Source: Asanoa hainanensis (GTDB lineage: Bacteria > Actinomycetota > Actinomycetes > Mycobacteriales > Micromonosporaceae). From it: a stretch of DNA of 64,000 bases. The notes beneath the pieces were generated by a model. It saw only the letters and a program-made list of their open reading frames with translations, was not told where the DNA came from and ran no database searches. The position numbers were made by a program, and so were the translations under genes. The DNA lies in the NCBI RefSeq assembly GCF_900188485.1, contig NZ_FZPH01000004.1, positions 5,304-69,303 on the forward strand, in the 5' to 3' direction. Below, one piece after another: positions 50,592 through 59,956 of the stretch (positions within the stretch are counted from its first letter, which is position 1; each line of letters starts with the position of its first letter).

Positions 50592-51380
50592 CTAGAGCGC
50601 GAGGCGCGCGGTGAGGAAGTCCTCCCACGTGAGGTGGCCGACCGCGTGCTCGGGAGTCAGGTTCGCTCCGGCGCGGAAGGCCCGGGCCGCACCGCCCGGC
50701 GCGGGCACCGAGAGGATCGGCCGGCGGCGGCCCGTCGCCCGCAGGTACGAGCGCGCCAGGTCCGCGAACGGGTAGATCCGCGGGCCGCCGAGGTCCGCCA
50801 CGAGGCCCTGTGGCTCGCCGAGCGCGAGCTCGACCAGCCGGGCGGCCACCTCGTCGGCGGCGATCGGTTGCAGCTTCGTGCCGCCCGGTGCGAACACCAC
50901 CGGCAGTTTCGCCATCGCCGCGACGGCCTGGAACGCGAGCTCGTGGAACTGGGTGGCGCGCAGCGTCGTCCAGGGAACGCCGGAGCTCGCCACGATCTCC
51001 TCGGCCGCGCGCTTCGCCGCGACGTAGCCGAACATCGCGCGGTCGACGCCGCTCGTCACCGGCGTGCGGTCGGCGCCGACGACGGAGATGTAGACCACGT
51101 GCCGCACGCCGGCCCGGGCCGCCGCGGCCATCAGGTGACGGGCCTTGACGTCGTCGCCCTTCTGGCTGCCGGCGCAGTGCACGACGGTGTGCACGCCCTC
51201 GACCGCGGCCGCGGCACCGGCGCCCGTCTCCAGGTCACCGGCCACGTAGGTGACCCCGTCGGCGGCCGGCTTCGGGTGCCGGGTCAACACCCGCACCTCG
51301 GCGCCCCGCGAGCGCAACCGGGCGACGACATACCGCCCGAGGGTCCCGGTGCCGCCGGTGACCAGAATCGGAGTGTTCAC
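50592..51380 (-). CDS. NmrA/SDR-type NAD(P)-binding protein linked to ECF41 sigma factor
   Basis: The 262-residue protein is an atypical short-chain dehydrogenase. It begins NTPILVTGGTGTLGRYVVAR with the GGxGxxG cofactor loop, then EVRVLTRHPKPAADGVTYVA, VHTVVHCAGSQKGDDVKARH, VYISVVGADRTPVTSGVDRA with FGYVAAKRAAEEIVASSGVP (degenerate Y-x3-K as YVAAK), and QLQPIAADEVAARLVELAL-like C-terminal strands. It is divergent from the sigma factor gene with 79 bp between starts. NAD-binding epimerase/oxidoreductases are typical partners of ECF41 sigma factors, so it is likely their target. The GTG start follows GGAGG. Confidence 0.9.
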   Translation of the reverse strand: MNTPILVTGGTGTLGRYVVARLRSRGAEVRVLTRHPKPAADGVTYVAGDLETGAGAAAAVEGVHTVVHCAGSQKGDDVKARHLMAAAARAGVRHVVYISVVGADRTPVTSGVDRAMFGYVAAKRAAEEIVASSGVPWTTLRATQFHELAFQAVAAMAKLPVVFAPGGTKLQPIAADEVAARLVELALGEPQGLVADLGGPRIYPFADLARSYLRATGRRRPILSVPAPGGAARAFRAGANLTPEHAVGHLTWEDFLTARLAL

Positions 51381-51459
51381 GAGTTTCCTCCCGCTGTGTG
51401 GGCATTGGTAGCTTCGCAGTTCTACCGGTATGACACGCGGTGGCGAGAGGATGTGACCG

Positions 51460-52332
51460 GTGGACGAAAACGAGTTGGCCCGGCGCTTCGAGGAGCACCG
51501 CGGCCATCTGCGCGCGGTGGCGTACCGGATGCTCGGCTCGTTCGACGAGGCCGACGACGCGGTGCAGGAGGCCTGGCTGCGGCTCGCCCGCACCGACGCG
51601 GCCGAGGTGACCAACCTCGGCGGCTGGCTGACCACCGTCGTCGGCCGGATCTGCCTCAACCTACTGCGGTCCCGCTCGACGCGTCCACTCGAAACCCACG
51701 TGCCGGACCCGGTGGTGAGCCCCGCCGACGGGGTCGGCCCCGAGGACCAGGCGCTGCTCGCGGATGCCGTCGGTCTCGCCCTGCTGGTCGTGCTCGACAC
51801 GCTGAACCCGGCCGAGCGGCTCGCCTTCGTGCTGCACGACCTGTTCGCCGTGGCCTTCGACGAGATCGCGCTGATCGTCGACCGGTCACCGGCGGCCACC
51901 CGGCAGCTCGCGAGCCGGGCCCGCCGCCGCGTCCAGGAGGCCGCTCCGGCGCCGGACACCGACCTGGCCCGCCAGCGCGCGGTGGTCGACGCGTTCTTCG
52001 CCGCCTCGCGGGCCGGCGACTTCGACGCCCTGCTCGCGGTGCTCGACCCGGAGGTGGTGCTGCGCGCCGACGGCGGCACGTCCCGGCCCGCGTTCTCCGC
52101 GATCATCCGTGGCGGCCACGAGGTGGCCGGCCAGGCCCGCACCGCGCGCCAGCTCGCACCGTTCGTCAAGCCCGCGCTGGTCAACGGCACGCCGGGCGCG
52201 GTCGTCGCACCGCGCGGCGAGGTCGTCTCGATCATGTCGTTCGTGGTCCGCGACGGGCGGATCACGCAGATCCACGTCCTCGGCGACCCGCACCGCTTGC
52301 GCGCGCTCGACCTCGCGGCTTGGGTGGGCTGA
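51460..52332 (+). CDS. ECF41-type sigma factor with SnoaL-like C-terminal domain
   Basis: The 290-residue protein has sigma region 2 (RRFEEHRGHLRAVAYRMLGS and DEADDAVQEAWLRLARTDA), region 4 (LNPAERLAFVLHDLFAVAFD, SPAATRQLASRARRRVQ) and a C-terminal SnoaL-like domain of about 120 residues (QRAVVDAFFAASRAGDFDAL). These three parts define group ECF41. The expected DGGGK-like motif of the group reads DGGTS here. The C-terminal domain controls sigma activity in characterised members, so no separate anti-sigma factor is required. It is divergent from the SDR and followed by a phosphotransferase with a 1-bp overlap. Confidence 0.92.
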   Translation: MDENELARRFEEHRGHLRAVAYRMLGSFDEADDAVQEAWLRLARTDAAEVTNLGGWLTTVVGRICLNLLRSRSTRPLETHVPDPVVSPADGVGPEDQALLADAVGLALLVVLDTLNPAERLAFVLHDLFAVAFDEIALIVDRSPAATRQLASRARRRVQEAAPAPDTDLARQRAVVDAFFAASRAGDFDALLAVLDPEVVLRADGGTSRPAFSAIIRGGHEVAGQARTARQLAPFVKPALVNGTPGAVVAPRGEVVSIMSFVVRDGRITQIHVLGDPHRLRALDLAAWVG

Positions 52333-52970
52333 TGGAGTTGATCGCTTCGGGCCGGGACTGCGACGTGTACGCGCTCGGCCCCGACCGGGTACTACGCCGG
52401 TCCCGGCACGGCCGCGCCGCCGCGCCGGAGGCCGAGCTGATGAGCCACCTCGCGGCGGCCGGCTATCCGGTGCCGCTGGTGTACGACGCCGACGGCGCCG
52501 ACCTGGTCATGGAACGCCTCGAGGGCCGGACACTGCTCGCCGCGGCGATCGAGGGATCGGCGGGCCCGGAAACCGCCGCCGCGATCCTCGCCGACCTGCA
52601 CCGGCGGCTGCACGCGCTGCCGGCCCGCACCAAGAACGACAACGGCGACCGGATCCTGCACCTCGACCTGCACCCGGACAACGTGATGCTGACCCCGCGC
52701 GGCCCGGTGCTGTTCGACTGGGCGAACGCGGCCGAGGGCCCACCGGACCGGGACGTCGCGATGACGCTCCTGATCATGGCGCAGGTGACGCTCTGGGAGC
52801 ACGAGCCGACACTGGCGACGGTCGCCAAGGCGGGCTTCGCCGAGCTCCAGGCACAGCTGCCACGCCCGTCGGCCGCGGCGCTGGCCTGGGTGCTGGACCA
52901 GCGCCGGGCCAACCCGACGATGAGCGCCACGGAGCTGGCCCAACTGGACCAGGCCGCGGCCCTCGTCTAG
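52332..52970 (+). CDS. aminoglycoside-phosphotransferase-like kinase (APH/ABC1 fold)
   Basis: The 212-residue protein has an APH-like fold: MELIASGRDCDVYALGPDRV (degenerate P-loop), RGRAAAPEAELMSHLAAAGY-like alpha-C region with the Glu, then ADLVMERLEGRTLLA, and the catalytic loop ILHLDLHPDNVMLTPRGPV with metal-binding FDWANAAEGPP. These are Brenner-type HxDxHxxN and D motifs. It is shorter than typical APH enzymes. The substrate is unknown; antibiotic resistance cannot be inferred. The ATG shares one base with the sigma factor stop, so expression is tied to it. The 3' end overlaps the carbonic anhydrase by 4 bp. Confidence 0.88.
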   Translation: MELIASGRDCDVYALGPDRVLRRSRHGRAAAPEAELMSHLAAAGYPVPLVYDADGADLVMERLEGRTLLAAAIEGSAGPETAAAILADLHRRLHALPARTKNDNGDRILHLDLHPDNVMLTPRGPVLFDWANAAEGPPDRDVAMTLLIMAQVTLWEHEPTLATVAKAGFAELQAQLPRPSAAALAWVLDQRRANPTMSATELAQLDQAAALV

Positions 52971-53671
52971 AGGAGCGTGACCGCCGCGGTGTCGAGGTCG
53001 TAGCGGGCGCCGACCACGCGCAGCGTGCGGGCGGCGACCGCGTCGCGGACGATCGCGCTGCCGGCCAGCAGCCGCGCGACCTGGTAGCGGATGTTGGCCC
53101 GCACCCCGTTCTCGACGACGTCGCCGGGCTGGTGCAGCACCGGCTCGATCGCCGGCCGCAGGGCCTCGACGAGCGCACCGATCGAGCCGGGCGGCGTACC
53201 ACCGCTCTCGATGGTCTCGACCGTCGCGGCCACCGCGCCGCAGCGCTCGTGACCCAGCACGACCAGCACCGGCGGGGCGAACTCCGCCACGGCGTACTCG
53301 ATGCTGCCCGTCACGACCTCGTCGACGATGTTGCCGGCGACCCGGTTGTCGAAGATGTCGCCCAGGCCCTGGTCGAACAGGACCTCGGGCGACACCCGGG
53401 AGTCGGCGCAGCCCAGGACGATCGCGAACGGGTGCTGCCCGGCCGCGAGCCGGTGCACGTCGGCGACGCCCTGGTGCGGGTGGCGCGAGTGGCCGGACCG
53501 GAAGCGGGCGTTGCCGGCGAGCAGGCTGGCGAGGGCGGCGCCGGGCGTGGTCGGGGTCGAGGCGGCCGCCGGCGCGGCGGACCCGACCGTCAGGCCGGCG
53601 ACACCGGCCACCCCGATGCCGGTCAGCACGCCACGACGGCTCAGCACATGCGAATGCGTGGATTCAGTCAC
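52967..53671 (-). CDS. Tat-exported beta-carbonic anhydrase
   Basis: The 234-residue protein is a beta-class carbonic anhydrase. The zinc ligands are Cys88 and the Asp90-Arg92 dyad in LGCADSRVSPEVLFDQG, and His141/Cys144 in VVLGHERCGAV. The fold also shows NRVAGNIVDEVVTGSIEYAV. The N-terminus reads SHVLSRRGVLTGIGVAGVAG then AAPAAAST, a twin-arginine signal with AxA cleavage. It should therefore convert CO2 and bicarbonate outside the membrane. The GTG at 53671 is preceded by TACGGT 5 nt upstream. An in-frame upstream start was rejected because it adds 15 residues before the signal. It is convergent with the kinase gene. Confidence 0.92.
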   Translation of the reverse strand: MTESTHSHVLSRRGVLTGIGVAGVAGLTVGSAAPAAASTPTTPGAALASLLAGNARFRSGHSRHPHQGVADVHRLAAGQHPFAIVLGCADSRVSPEVLFDQGLGDIFDNRVAGNIVDEVVTGSIEYAVAEFAPPVLVVLGHERCGAVAATVETIESGGTPPGSIGALVEALRPAIEPVLHQPGDVVENGVRANIRYQVARLLAGSAIVRDAVAARTLRVVGARYDLDTAAVTLL

Positions 53672-53734
53672 GCCCGACCGTAACCCGCGAACACCTCTCG
53701 GAAGTGTCGCAGACACGCCAGTGTGGTGAAGCGC

Positions 53735-54217
53735 TTATCGCCAGCCGTAGTCGCTGCGCAGCCGGGTGGCGATCCGGTCGAACCGCGAACGGTCCAGGAT
53801 GGACCCCTCGCGCCGGATGCCGCGCTCGTCGACGGTCAGCACGCGGTCGAGCCGCACCCAGCTCGGCCGGGACGAGCGGTCCCACGAACCGGCGCCGAGG
53901 GCGAGCCAGGTGCGTTCGCCGTCCCGCCGGTCGTTGCTGGAGAGCATGAGGCCGAGCATCGTGCGGCCACGGCGGCCGACCACCAGCACCGGCCGATCCT
54001 TGCCCTGGCGCGGGTCCTCCTCGTAGGGCACCCAGGTCCAGACGACCTCGCCGGGATCCGCGCGGCCGTCCAGCTCGGGCGAGTATTCGAGCATCCGGTC
54101 GGACCGCCGCCGCAGCGGAGCCGGCATGCGCCGCTGCCGGACCGAAGCGGTGGGCACCACCCGCGCCGGTGTGGGACGTCCGAGCATGCGGGCCGCTACA
54201 TCGCGCCAAGGTTTCAC
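53735..54217 (-). CDS. PemK/MazF-like family protein
   Basis: The 160-residue protein has a PemK/MazF-like beta-barrel in its C-terminal 110 residues. PGEVVWTWVPYEEDPRQGKD and RPVLVVGRRGRTMLGLMLSS form the first strands, RDGERTWLALGAGSWDRSSR a loop, and PSWVRLDRVLTVDERGIRR the strand before the last helix. Typical MazF residues (GEV.W...P, G..RP.LV) are visible. No antitoxin gene is adjacent, so whether it is an RNase toxin is doubtful; such longer solitary PemK-like proteins are common in actinobacteria. The GTG at 54217 is used with an upstream TAACAT at 8 nt. It follows the LysR gene by 11 bp. Confidence 0.78.
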   Translation of the reverse strand: MKPWRDVAARMLGRPTPARVVPTASVRQRRMPAPLRRRSDRMLEYSPELDGRADPGEVVWTWVPYEEDPRQGKDRPVLVVGRRGRTMLGLMLSSNDRRDGERTWLALGAGSWDRSSRPSWVRLDRVLTVDERGIRREGSILDRSRFDRIATRLRSDYGWR

Positions 54218-54228
54218 GTTGGCTGATG

Positions 54229-55104
54229 TTAGCGGCCGACCTCGGCCAGCAGGACGTCGCGCAACGCCGACGCGGCGTGGGTCAGCGTGACGCCGCGCCG
54301 CTGCGCGACCGCGATGGTCCGGCGCAGCGGCGGCGCCAGCGGCACGGCCCACAGGCCCGGGCGGTTGGCCAGCACCATCTCGGGCACGACGGCCAGGCCG
54401 AGCCCGGCCTCGACGAACCCGAGCACCGCGTCGAGCTCGCCGCCCTCGACCGCGAAGGTCGGCTCGAAACCGGCCTGCCGGCACGCCGCGAGCACGTCGT
54501 CGCGCAGCGTGTAGCCGGGCCGGAACATCACCAGCGGCCGGTCGCGCAGGTCCTCGACGAGCATCGGCTGGGGCAGCGACGTGCCCACCGCGGTCGCGAC
54601 GACGAGGTCCTCGTCCAGGATCGGCGCGGCTTCCAGCGCCGGGTCGATGCCGGTCTCCGGCAGCACCACCAGGGCCAGGTCGAGCTCGCCGTGCGAGAGC
54701 GCGTTGACCAGCTCCTGCGAGCCGCCCTCGGCCACCCGCAGCTCGATCTCGGGGTGGGCGGTGTGGAAGCGGCGCAGCACCCGCGGCGCCAGCGAGGTGC
54801 ACAGGCTCGGTGTCGCACCGAGTCGGACCCGCCCGCGGGTGAGCCCGACCAGGTTGCGGACCTCGCGGTGGGCGGTCTCCGCGTCGGCGAGGATCCGTTG
54901 GGCCAGTGGCAGCAGGGTCTCGCCGGCCGGGGTCAGCTCGACCTCCGACGGCAGGCGGGTGAACAGCGGCGCTCCGAGCTCGGCTTCGAGGCTGTGAATC
55001 TGCTTACTGAGTGAGGGTTGCGCCACACCGACCGCGACGGCCGCCTGGGTGAAATGTCGTAGTTCCGCTACGGCCACGAAGGACCGGAGCTGCTCCAGAC
55101 GCAT
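54229..55104 (-). CDS. LysR-family regulator divergent from sdhCAB
   Basis: The 291-residue protein starts RLEQLRSFVAVAELRHFTQA with the LysR helix-turn-helix (AVGVAQPSLSKQIHSLEAEL), then GAPLFTRLPSEVELTPAGET (about 45-65). The C-terminal effector domain has LGATPSLCTSLAPRVLRRFH, ELDLALVVLPETGIDPALEA and EGGELDAVLGFVEAGLGLAV. It lies head-to-head with the sdh operon, 78 bp apart, and a perfect palindrome between them overlaps its own -10. It probably represses itself and activates sdh in response to a metabolite. Start ATG at 55104 follows TAAGCT by 6 nt, a leaderless arrangement. Confidence 0.93.
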   Translation of the reverse strand: MRLEQLRSFVAVAELRHFTQAAVAVGVAQPSLSKQIHSLEAELGAPLFTRLPSEVELTPAGETLLPLAQRILADAETAHREVRNLVGLTRGRVRLGATPSLCTSLAPRVLRRFHTAHPEIELRVAEGGSQELVNALSHGELDLALVVLPETGIDPALEAAPILDEDLVVATAVGTSLPQPMLVEDLRDRPLVMFRPGYTLRDDVLAACRQAGFEPTFAVEGGELDAVLGFVEAGLGLAVVPEMVLANRPGLWAVPLAPPLRRTIAVAQRRGVTLTHAASALRDVLLAEVGR

Positions 55105-55107
55105 TTC

Positions 55108-55136
55108 GATAGCTTACAGCTATCAGCACTGCTATC
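55108..55136. promoter_or_regulatory. LysR operator: palindrome plus third half-site
   Basis: GATAGCT-TAC-AGCTATC (55108-55124) is a perfect 17-bp palindrome with the T-N11-A form of LysR sites. A third half-site GCTATC follows at 55131-55136, 12 bp from the second. The centre lies 67 bp upstream of the presumed sdhC transcription start, a standard activation position. The same palindrome includes the minus-strand TAAGCT -10 of the LysR gene. Confidence 0.8.
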
Positions 55137-55144
55137 GCCATGCA

Positions 55145-55175
55145 TTGGACGCATCAGAACAGCTCAACCTAGCGT
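55145..55175 (+). promoter_or_regulatory. sdhCAB promoter
   Basis: TTGGAC (55145-55150), 19 bp, then TAGCGT (55170-55175), which ends 7 nt before the ATG at 55183. No Shine-Dalgarno is present. A leaderless start is likely, with the LysR sites just upstream of the -35. Confidence 0.65.
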
Positions 55176-55182
55176 CAAACGC

Positions 55183-55920
55183 ATGGTGGCATCGGGTACG
55201 CGCGACCGCGCGGTGGTGGCGACGAAGGAATCCTCGGCGCCTCGGCGGAACGCGTCCTACCGCTCGACGGTAGGGATCAAAGTGGTCATGGCGGTGACCG
55301 GCCTCCTGTTCCTGACCTTCCTCGTGCTGCACATGGCCGGCAACCTGAAGATCTTCTTCGGCGCCGAGTCGTTCGACCACTACGCGCACTGGCTGCGCGA
55401 CATCGGCGCACCCGCGCTCCCCCACGAATGGTTCCTCTGGATCCAGCGCGGCGTGCTGACCCTCGCGCTGGTCGGCCACGTCTGGGCAGCGGCGACCCTG
55501 GCTCTGCGGGCCAAGCGGGCGCGCCCGGTCGGCTACGCGCACCGCCCCAAGGTGCAGGGCAGCTATGCGGCCCGGACGATGCGCTGGGGCGGCGTGATCA
55601 TCTTCCTGTTCCTGGTCTGGCACCTGCTCGACCTCACGGTCGGCGTCGTCAACCCGGTCGGCAACCCGGCGACCCCGTACGCCAACGTGGTGGCCGGTTT
55701 CGCGCCCAGCCGCTGGCCGGTGACCCTGTTCTACGCGCTGGCCGTGGTCGCCGTCGGCTTCCACGTGCGGCACGGTCTGTTCAGCGCGCTGCGCACCCTC
55801 GGCCAGCGCACCGCGAACGGCGAGCGGTGGGCCCGGGTGGCCGCCCTCGGCTTCGCGATCCTCCTCTGCGTCGGCTTCCTCGTGGTGCCGTTCGCCGTGC
55901 TCGTCGGATGGGTGGGCTAA
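55183..55920 (+). CDS. sdhC: succinate dehydrogenase cytochrome b subunit (type B)
   Basis: The 245-residue protein has five membrane helices: [80 protein letters not shown] and [20 protein letters not shown]. Histidines in [18 protein letters not shown] and FHVRHG are placed to bind two haems. The single fused anchor subunit and its length match type B enzymes (Bacteroidetes, Bacillus and actinobacteria). It passes electrons between SdhB and menaquinone. The ATG at 55183 is leaderless by inspection. SdhA starts 2 bp after its stop. Confidence 0.92.
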   Translation: MVASGTRDRAVVATKESSAPRRNASYRSTVGIKVVMAVTGLLFLTFLVLHMAGNLKIFFGAESFDHYAHWLRDIGAPALPHEWFLWIQRGVLTLALVGHVWAAATLALRAKRARPVGYAHRPKVQGSYAARTMRWGGVIIFLFLVWHLLDLTVGVVNPVGNPATPYANVVAGFAPSRWPVTLFYALAVVAVGFHVRHGLFSALRTLGQRTANGERWARVAALGFAILLCVGFLVVPFAVLVGWVG

Positions 55921-55922
55921 CC

Positions 55923-57859
<1,937 letters not shown>

Positions 57860-57863
<4 letters not shown>

Positions 57864-58606
57864 AACTGACCCTGCGCATCTGGCGCCAGTCGGACCGCGA
57901 GGCTCGCGGCAAGATGGTGTCCTACAAGCTCGACGACGTCTCGGCGGACATGTCGTTCCTCGAGGTGCTCGACGTCCTCAACGAGCAGCTGACCACGGCC
58001 GGCGAGGAGCCGGTGGCGTTCGACCACGACTGCCGCGAGGGCATCTGCGGCGCCTGCGGCATGGTCATCAACGGCGTGGCACACGGCCCGCAGAAGCTGA
58101 CCACGGCCTGCCAGCTCCACATGCGACACTTCAAGGACGGCGACACGATCGACGTCGAGCCGTGGCGCGCGCGGGCCTTCCCGGTGGTCAAGGACCTGGT
58201 GGTCGACCGCGGCGCGTTCGACAAGATCATCCAGGCCGGCGGCTACATCTCGGCACCGACGGGCAGCGCCCCCGACGCGCACGCCACCCCGGTGCCGAAG
58301 CCGGCCGCCGACGCCGCGTTCGAAGCGGCGGCCTGCATCGGCTGCGGCGCCTGCGTGGCGGCGTGCCCGAACGGCTCGGCGATGCTCTTCACGGCCGCGA
58401 AGGTCGCCCACCTGGGCGCCCTCCCCCAGGGCCAGCCGGAACGCGCCTCCCGCGCGGCAGCGATGCTGCACGCCCACGACGAGGCCGACTTCGGCGGCTG
58501 CACCAACGCGGGTGAATGCACCGCGGTCTGCCCGAAGGGCATCCCGCTGACCGTGATCGGCTCGCTGAACCACGACATCCTCGGCTCGACGATCCGCGGC
58601 CGCTGA
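57860..58606 (+). CDS. sdhB: succinate dehydrogenase iron-sulfur subunit
   Basis: The 248-residue protein has the [2Fe-2S] cluster ligands Cys58, Cys63, Cys66 and Cys84 ([16 protein letters not shown] and TTACQL) and the C-terminal [4Fe-4S]/[3Fe-4S] ligands in [16 protein letters not shown] and [20 protein letters not shown]. It transfers electrons from SdhA FAD to the cytochrome b subunit. GTG start overlaps the sdhA stop by 4 bp. The next gene is convergent and begins 5 bp later, with no room for a strong terminator. Confidence 0.96.
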
Positions 58607-58610
58607 CGGG

Positions 58611-59501
58611 TCAGCCTTTGACGTAGGCCAGCTTCTCGGCGACGAGCCCACCCCGGACACGCAACAGGTCCACGCCGCGTACGTGGCCGGCGGGCCAGTC
58701 GTACCGCCAGCGCACGACGACCCGGTCGCCGGCCACGATCGTCTCCTCCGTGGTGAAGCGGTGCTCGCCGGCCTCGGCGAAGAACCGTTGCCACGCGGCC
58801 CGCACCGCGTCGGCGCCGCTGTGCCGCTCGCCGCCCGGTGGTGCGGTCGACTCGAACACGCAGTCGCCGGTCATCGCGGCCATGACGGCGTTGACGTCCC
58901 GGGTGTCGAACGCCGCGCCGAACCGTTCCGCGGCGGCGAGCGCCTCGCTGCGGCCGAACATGGCGAGCAGGAGCTCCTGGGGTTCGGCGTCGGCCGGCAC
59001 CAGCGGGCGAGGGCCGATCATGCCGTGGACCCGGTACGCGTCCTCCACGGGCGCGAACCAGCGGCTGACCGCGGCGACGAGATCGCTGTCCAGGCGTAGG
59101 TTCGTGCCCGCGGCGGTGGCCAGGTCCCAGGCGTGCACCAGGTGGTCGGCGGCGAGCTGGCGCAGGTACTCGTCGACCGGGGTCGGTCCGGCCGACAGTG
59201 CCACGACCGCGTCGTCGGCGACGTCGGCGAGCGCCTTTCCGGCGGCCTCCGCCGCGACGGACCACGTCTCGAGCGGCGCGTCACCGAGCAGATCCCCGTC
59301 GAACGCGGTGCCGACGCCGGCGATGGTGCGGCCGGCGAGCAGCTCGGCGGCCCAGAGATCCTCACCCACCACGTGGTTGACCAGCGCCCGCACGTCCCAG
59401 CCGGCGCATGGGGTCGGGGCCGCCTGGCGGTCGGCTGGCACCGCTCGCAGGACTCCGTCGAAGACCGACACGGCACGCGTGTAGAGCAGCGCGGCGGTCA
59501 T
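58611..59501 (-). CDS. TIGR03086-type DinB-fold protein fused to SnoaL-like domain
   Basis: The 296-residue protein has two domains. Residues 1-195 are a TIGR03086/mycothiol-dependent maleylpyruvate isomerase-like DinB fold: PTPCAGWDVRALVNHVVGED, DEYLRQLAADHLVHAWDLAT and the histidines H39, H137 and H140 as probable metal ligands. Residues 200-296 are a SnoaL-like domain: AAERFGAAFDTRDVNAVMAA, MTGDCVFESTAPPGGERHSG and DRVVVRWRYDWPAGHV. Both halves are seen separately in actinobacteria. Fusion may bring an isomerase or transferase next to a ligand-binding cone. The ATG overlaps the upstream cupin stop by 4 bp, so the cupin and this enzyme are co-translated. Confidence 0.85.
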   Translation of the reverse strand: MTAALLYTRAVSVFDGVLRAVPADRQAAPTPCAGWDVRALVNHVVGEDLWAAELLAGRTIAGVGTAFDGDLLGDAPLETWSVAAEAAGKALADVADDAVVALSAGPTPVDEYLRQLAADHLVHAWDLATAAGTNLRLDSDLVAAVSRWFAPVEDAYRVHGMIGPRPLVPADAEPQELLLAMFGRSEALAAAERFGAAFDTRDVNAVMAAMTGDCVFESTAPPGGERHSGADAVRAAWQRFFAEAGEHRFTTEETIVAGDRVVVRWRYDWPAGHVRGVDLLRVRGGLVAEKLAYVKG

Positions 59502-59857
59502 TTCGCGTAGCCGCTCGCGCCGAACCAATCCACCACGACGACCGGCTCGTCGCCGACCACCCAGGCGTCGTGCCCGGCCGGCAGCGAGGTCACGTCGCCC
59601 GGGTGGGCGTCGAACGTGGAGCCGTCCGCCATCGCCACGCGCAGCACGCCCGAGACGTGGTACTGGAAATGCGGCGCCTCGCACAGCGTCGTACCCGCGA
59701 TCGGCTTGACGTCGTTGGACCAGCGCCATCCCGGGTCGAGCACGAGCCGCCCGATGTCGGCCCCGCCGACGCTCAGCAGCTCGAGTCGTCCGTTCGTGAA
59801 CGATCGGGTCTCGTCGGGGGTGGTGAACGTACGATGCTCGGTGGTCTGCTCGGACAT
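59498..59857 (-). CDS. cupin-domain protein
   Basis: The 119-residue protein is a single cupin barrel: RLVLDPGWRWSNDVKPIAGT, CEAPHFQYHVSGVLRVAMAD with a histidine pair, DGSTFDAHPGDVTSLPAGHD and AWVVGDEPVVVVDWFGAS. The motif 1 histidines are reduced to HFQYH, and motif 2 reads PAGHDAWV, so metal binding is plausible with His and possibly Asp. The function is unknown. It precedes the TIGR03086-SnoaL gene with ATGA overlap and is divergent from the BTAD regulator (99 bp). The start follows GGAGG. Confidence 0.88.
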   Translation of the reverse strand: MSEQTTEHRTFTTPDETRSFTNGRLELLSVGGADIGRLVLDPGWRWSNDVKPIAGTTLCEAPHFQYHVSGVLRVAMADGSTFDAHPGDVTSLPAGHDAWVVGDEPVVVVDWFGASGYAK

Positions 59858-59956
59858 CGGGGCCCTCCAGGGTGCTTCGTTCGATTCCGTCGGCCCGACG
59901 TTAGGAGCGCGCGCTTGCAGCTTGCTGGCGGTTATCTAGCGGCCCCTCCGACCCCC

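Noticed and set aside
52332-52970. Antibiotic resistance kinase
   Set aside because: The APH fold is broad and the protein is short. Nothing points to an antibiotic substrate.
53735-54217. Toxin-antitoxin module
   Set aside because: A PemK-like fold is visible but there is no adjacent antitoxin gene; the neighbours are a LysR regulator and a carbonic anhydrase.
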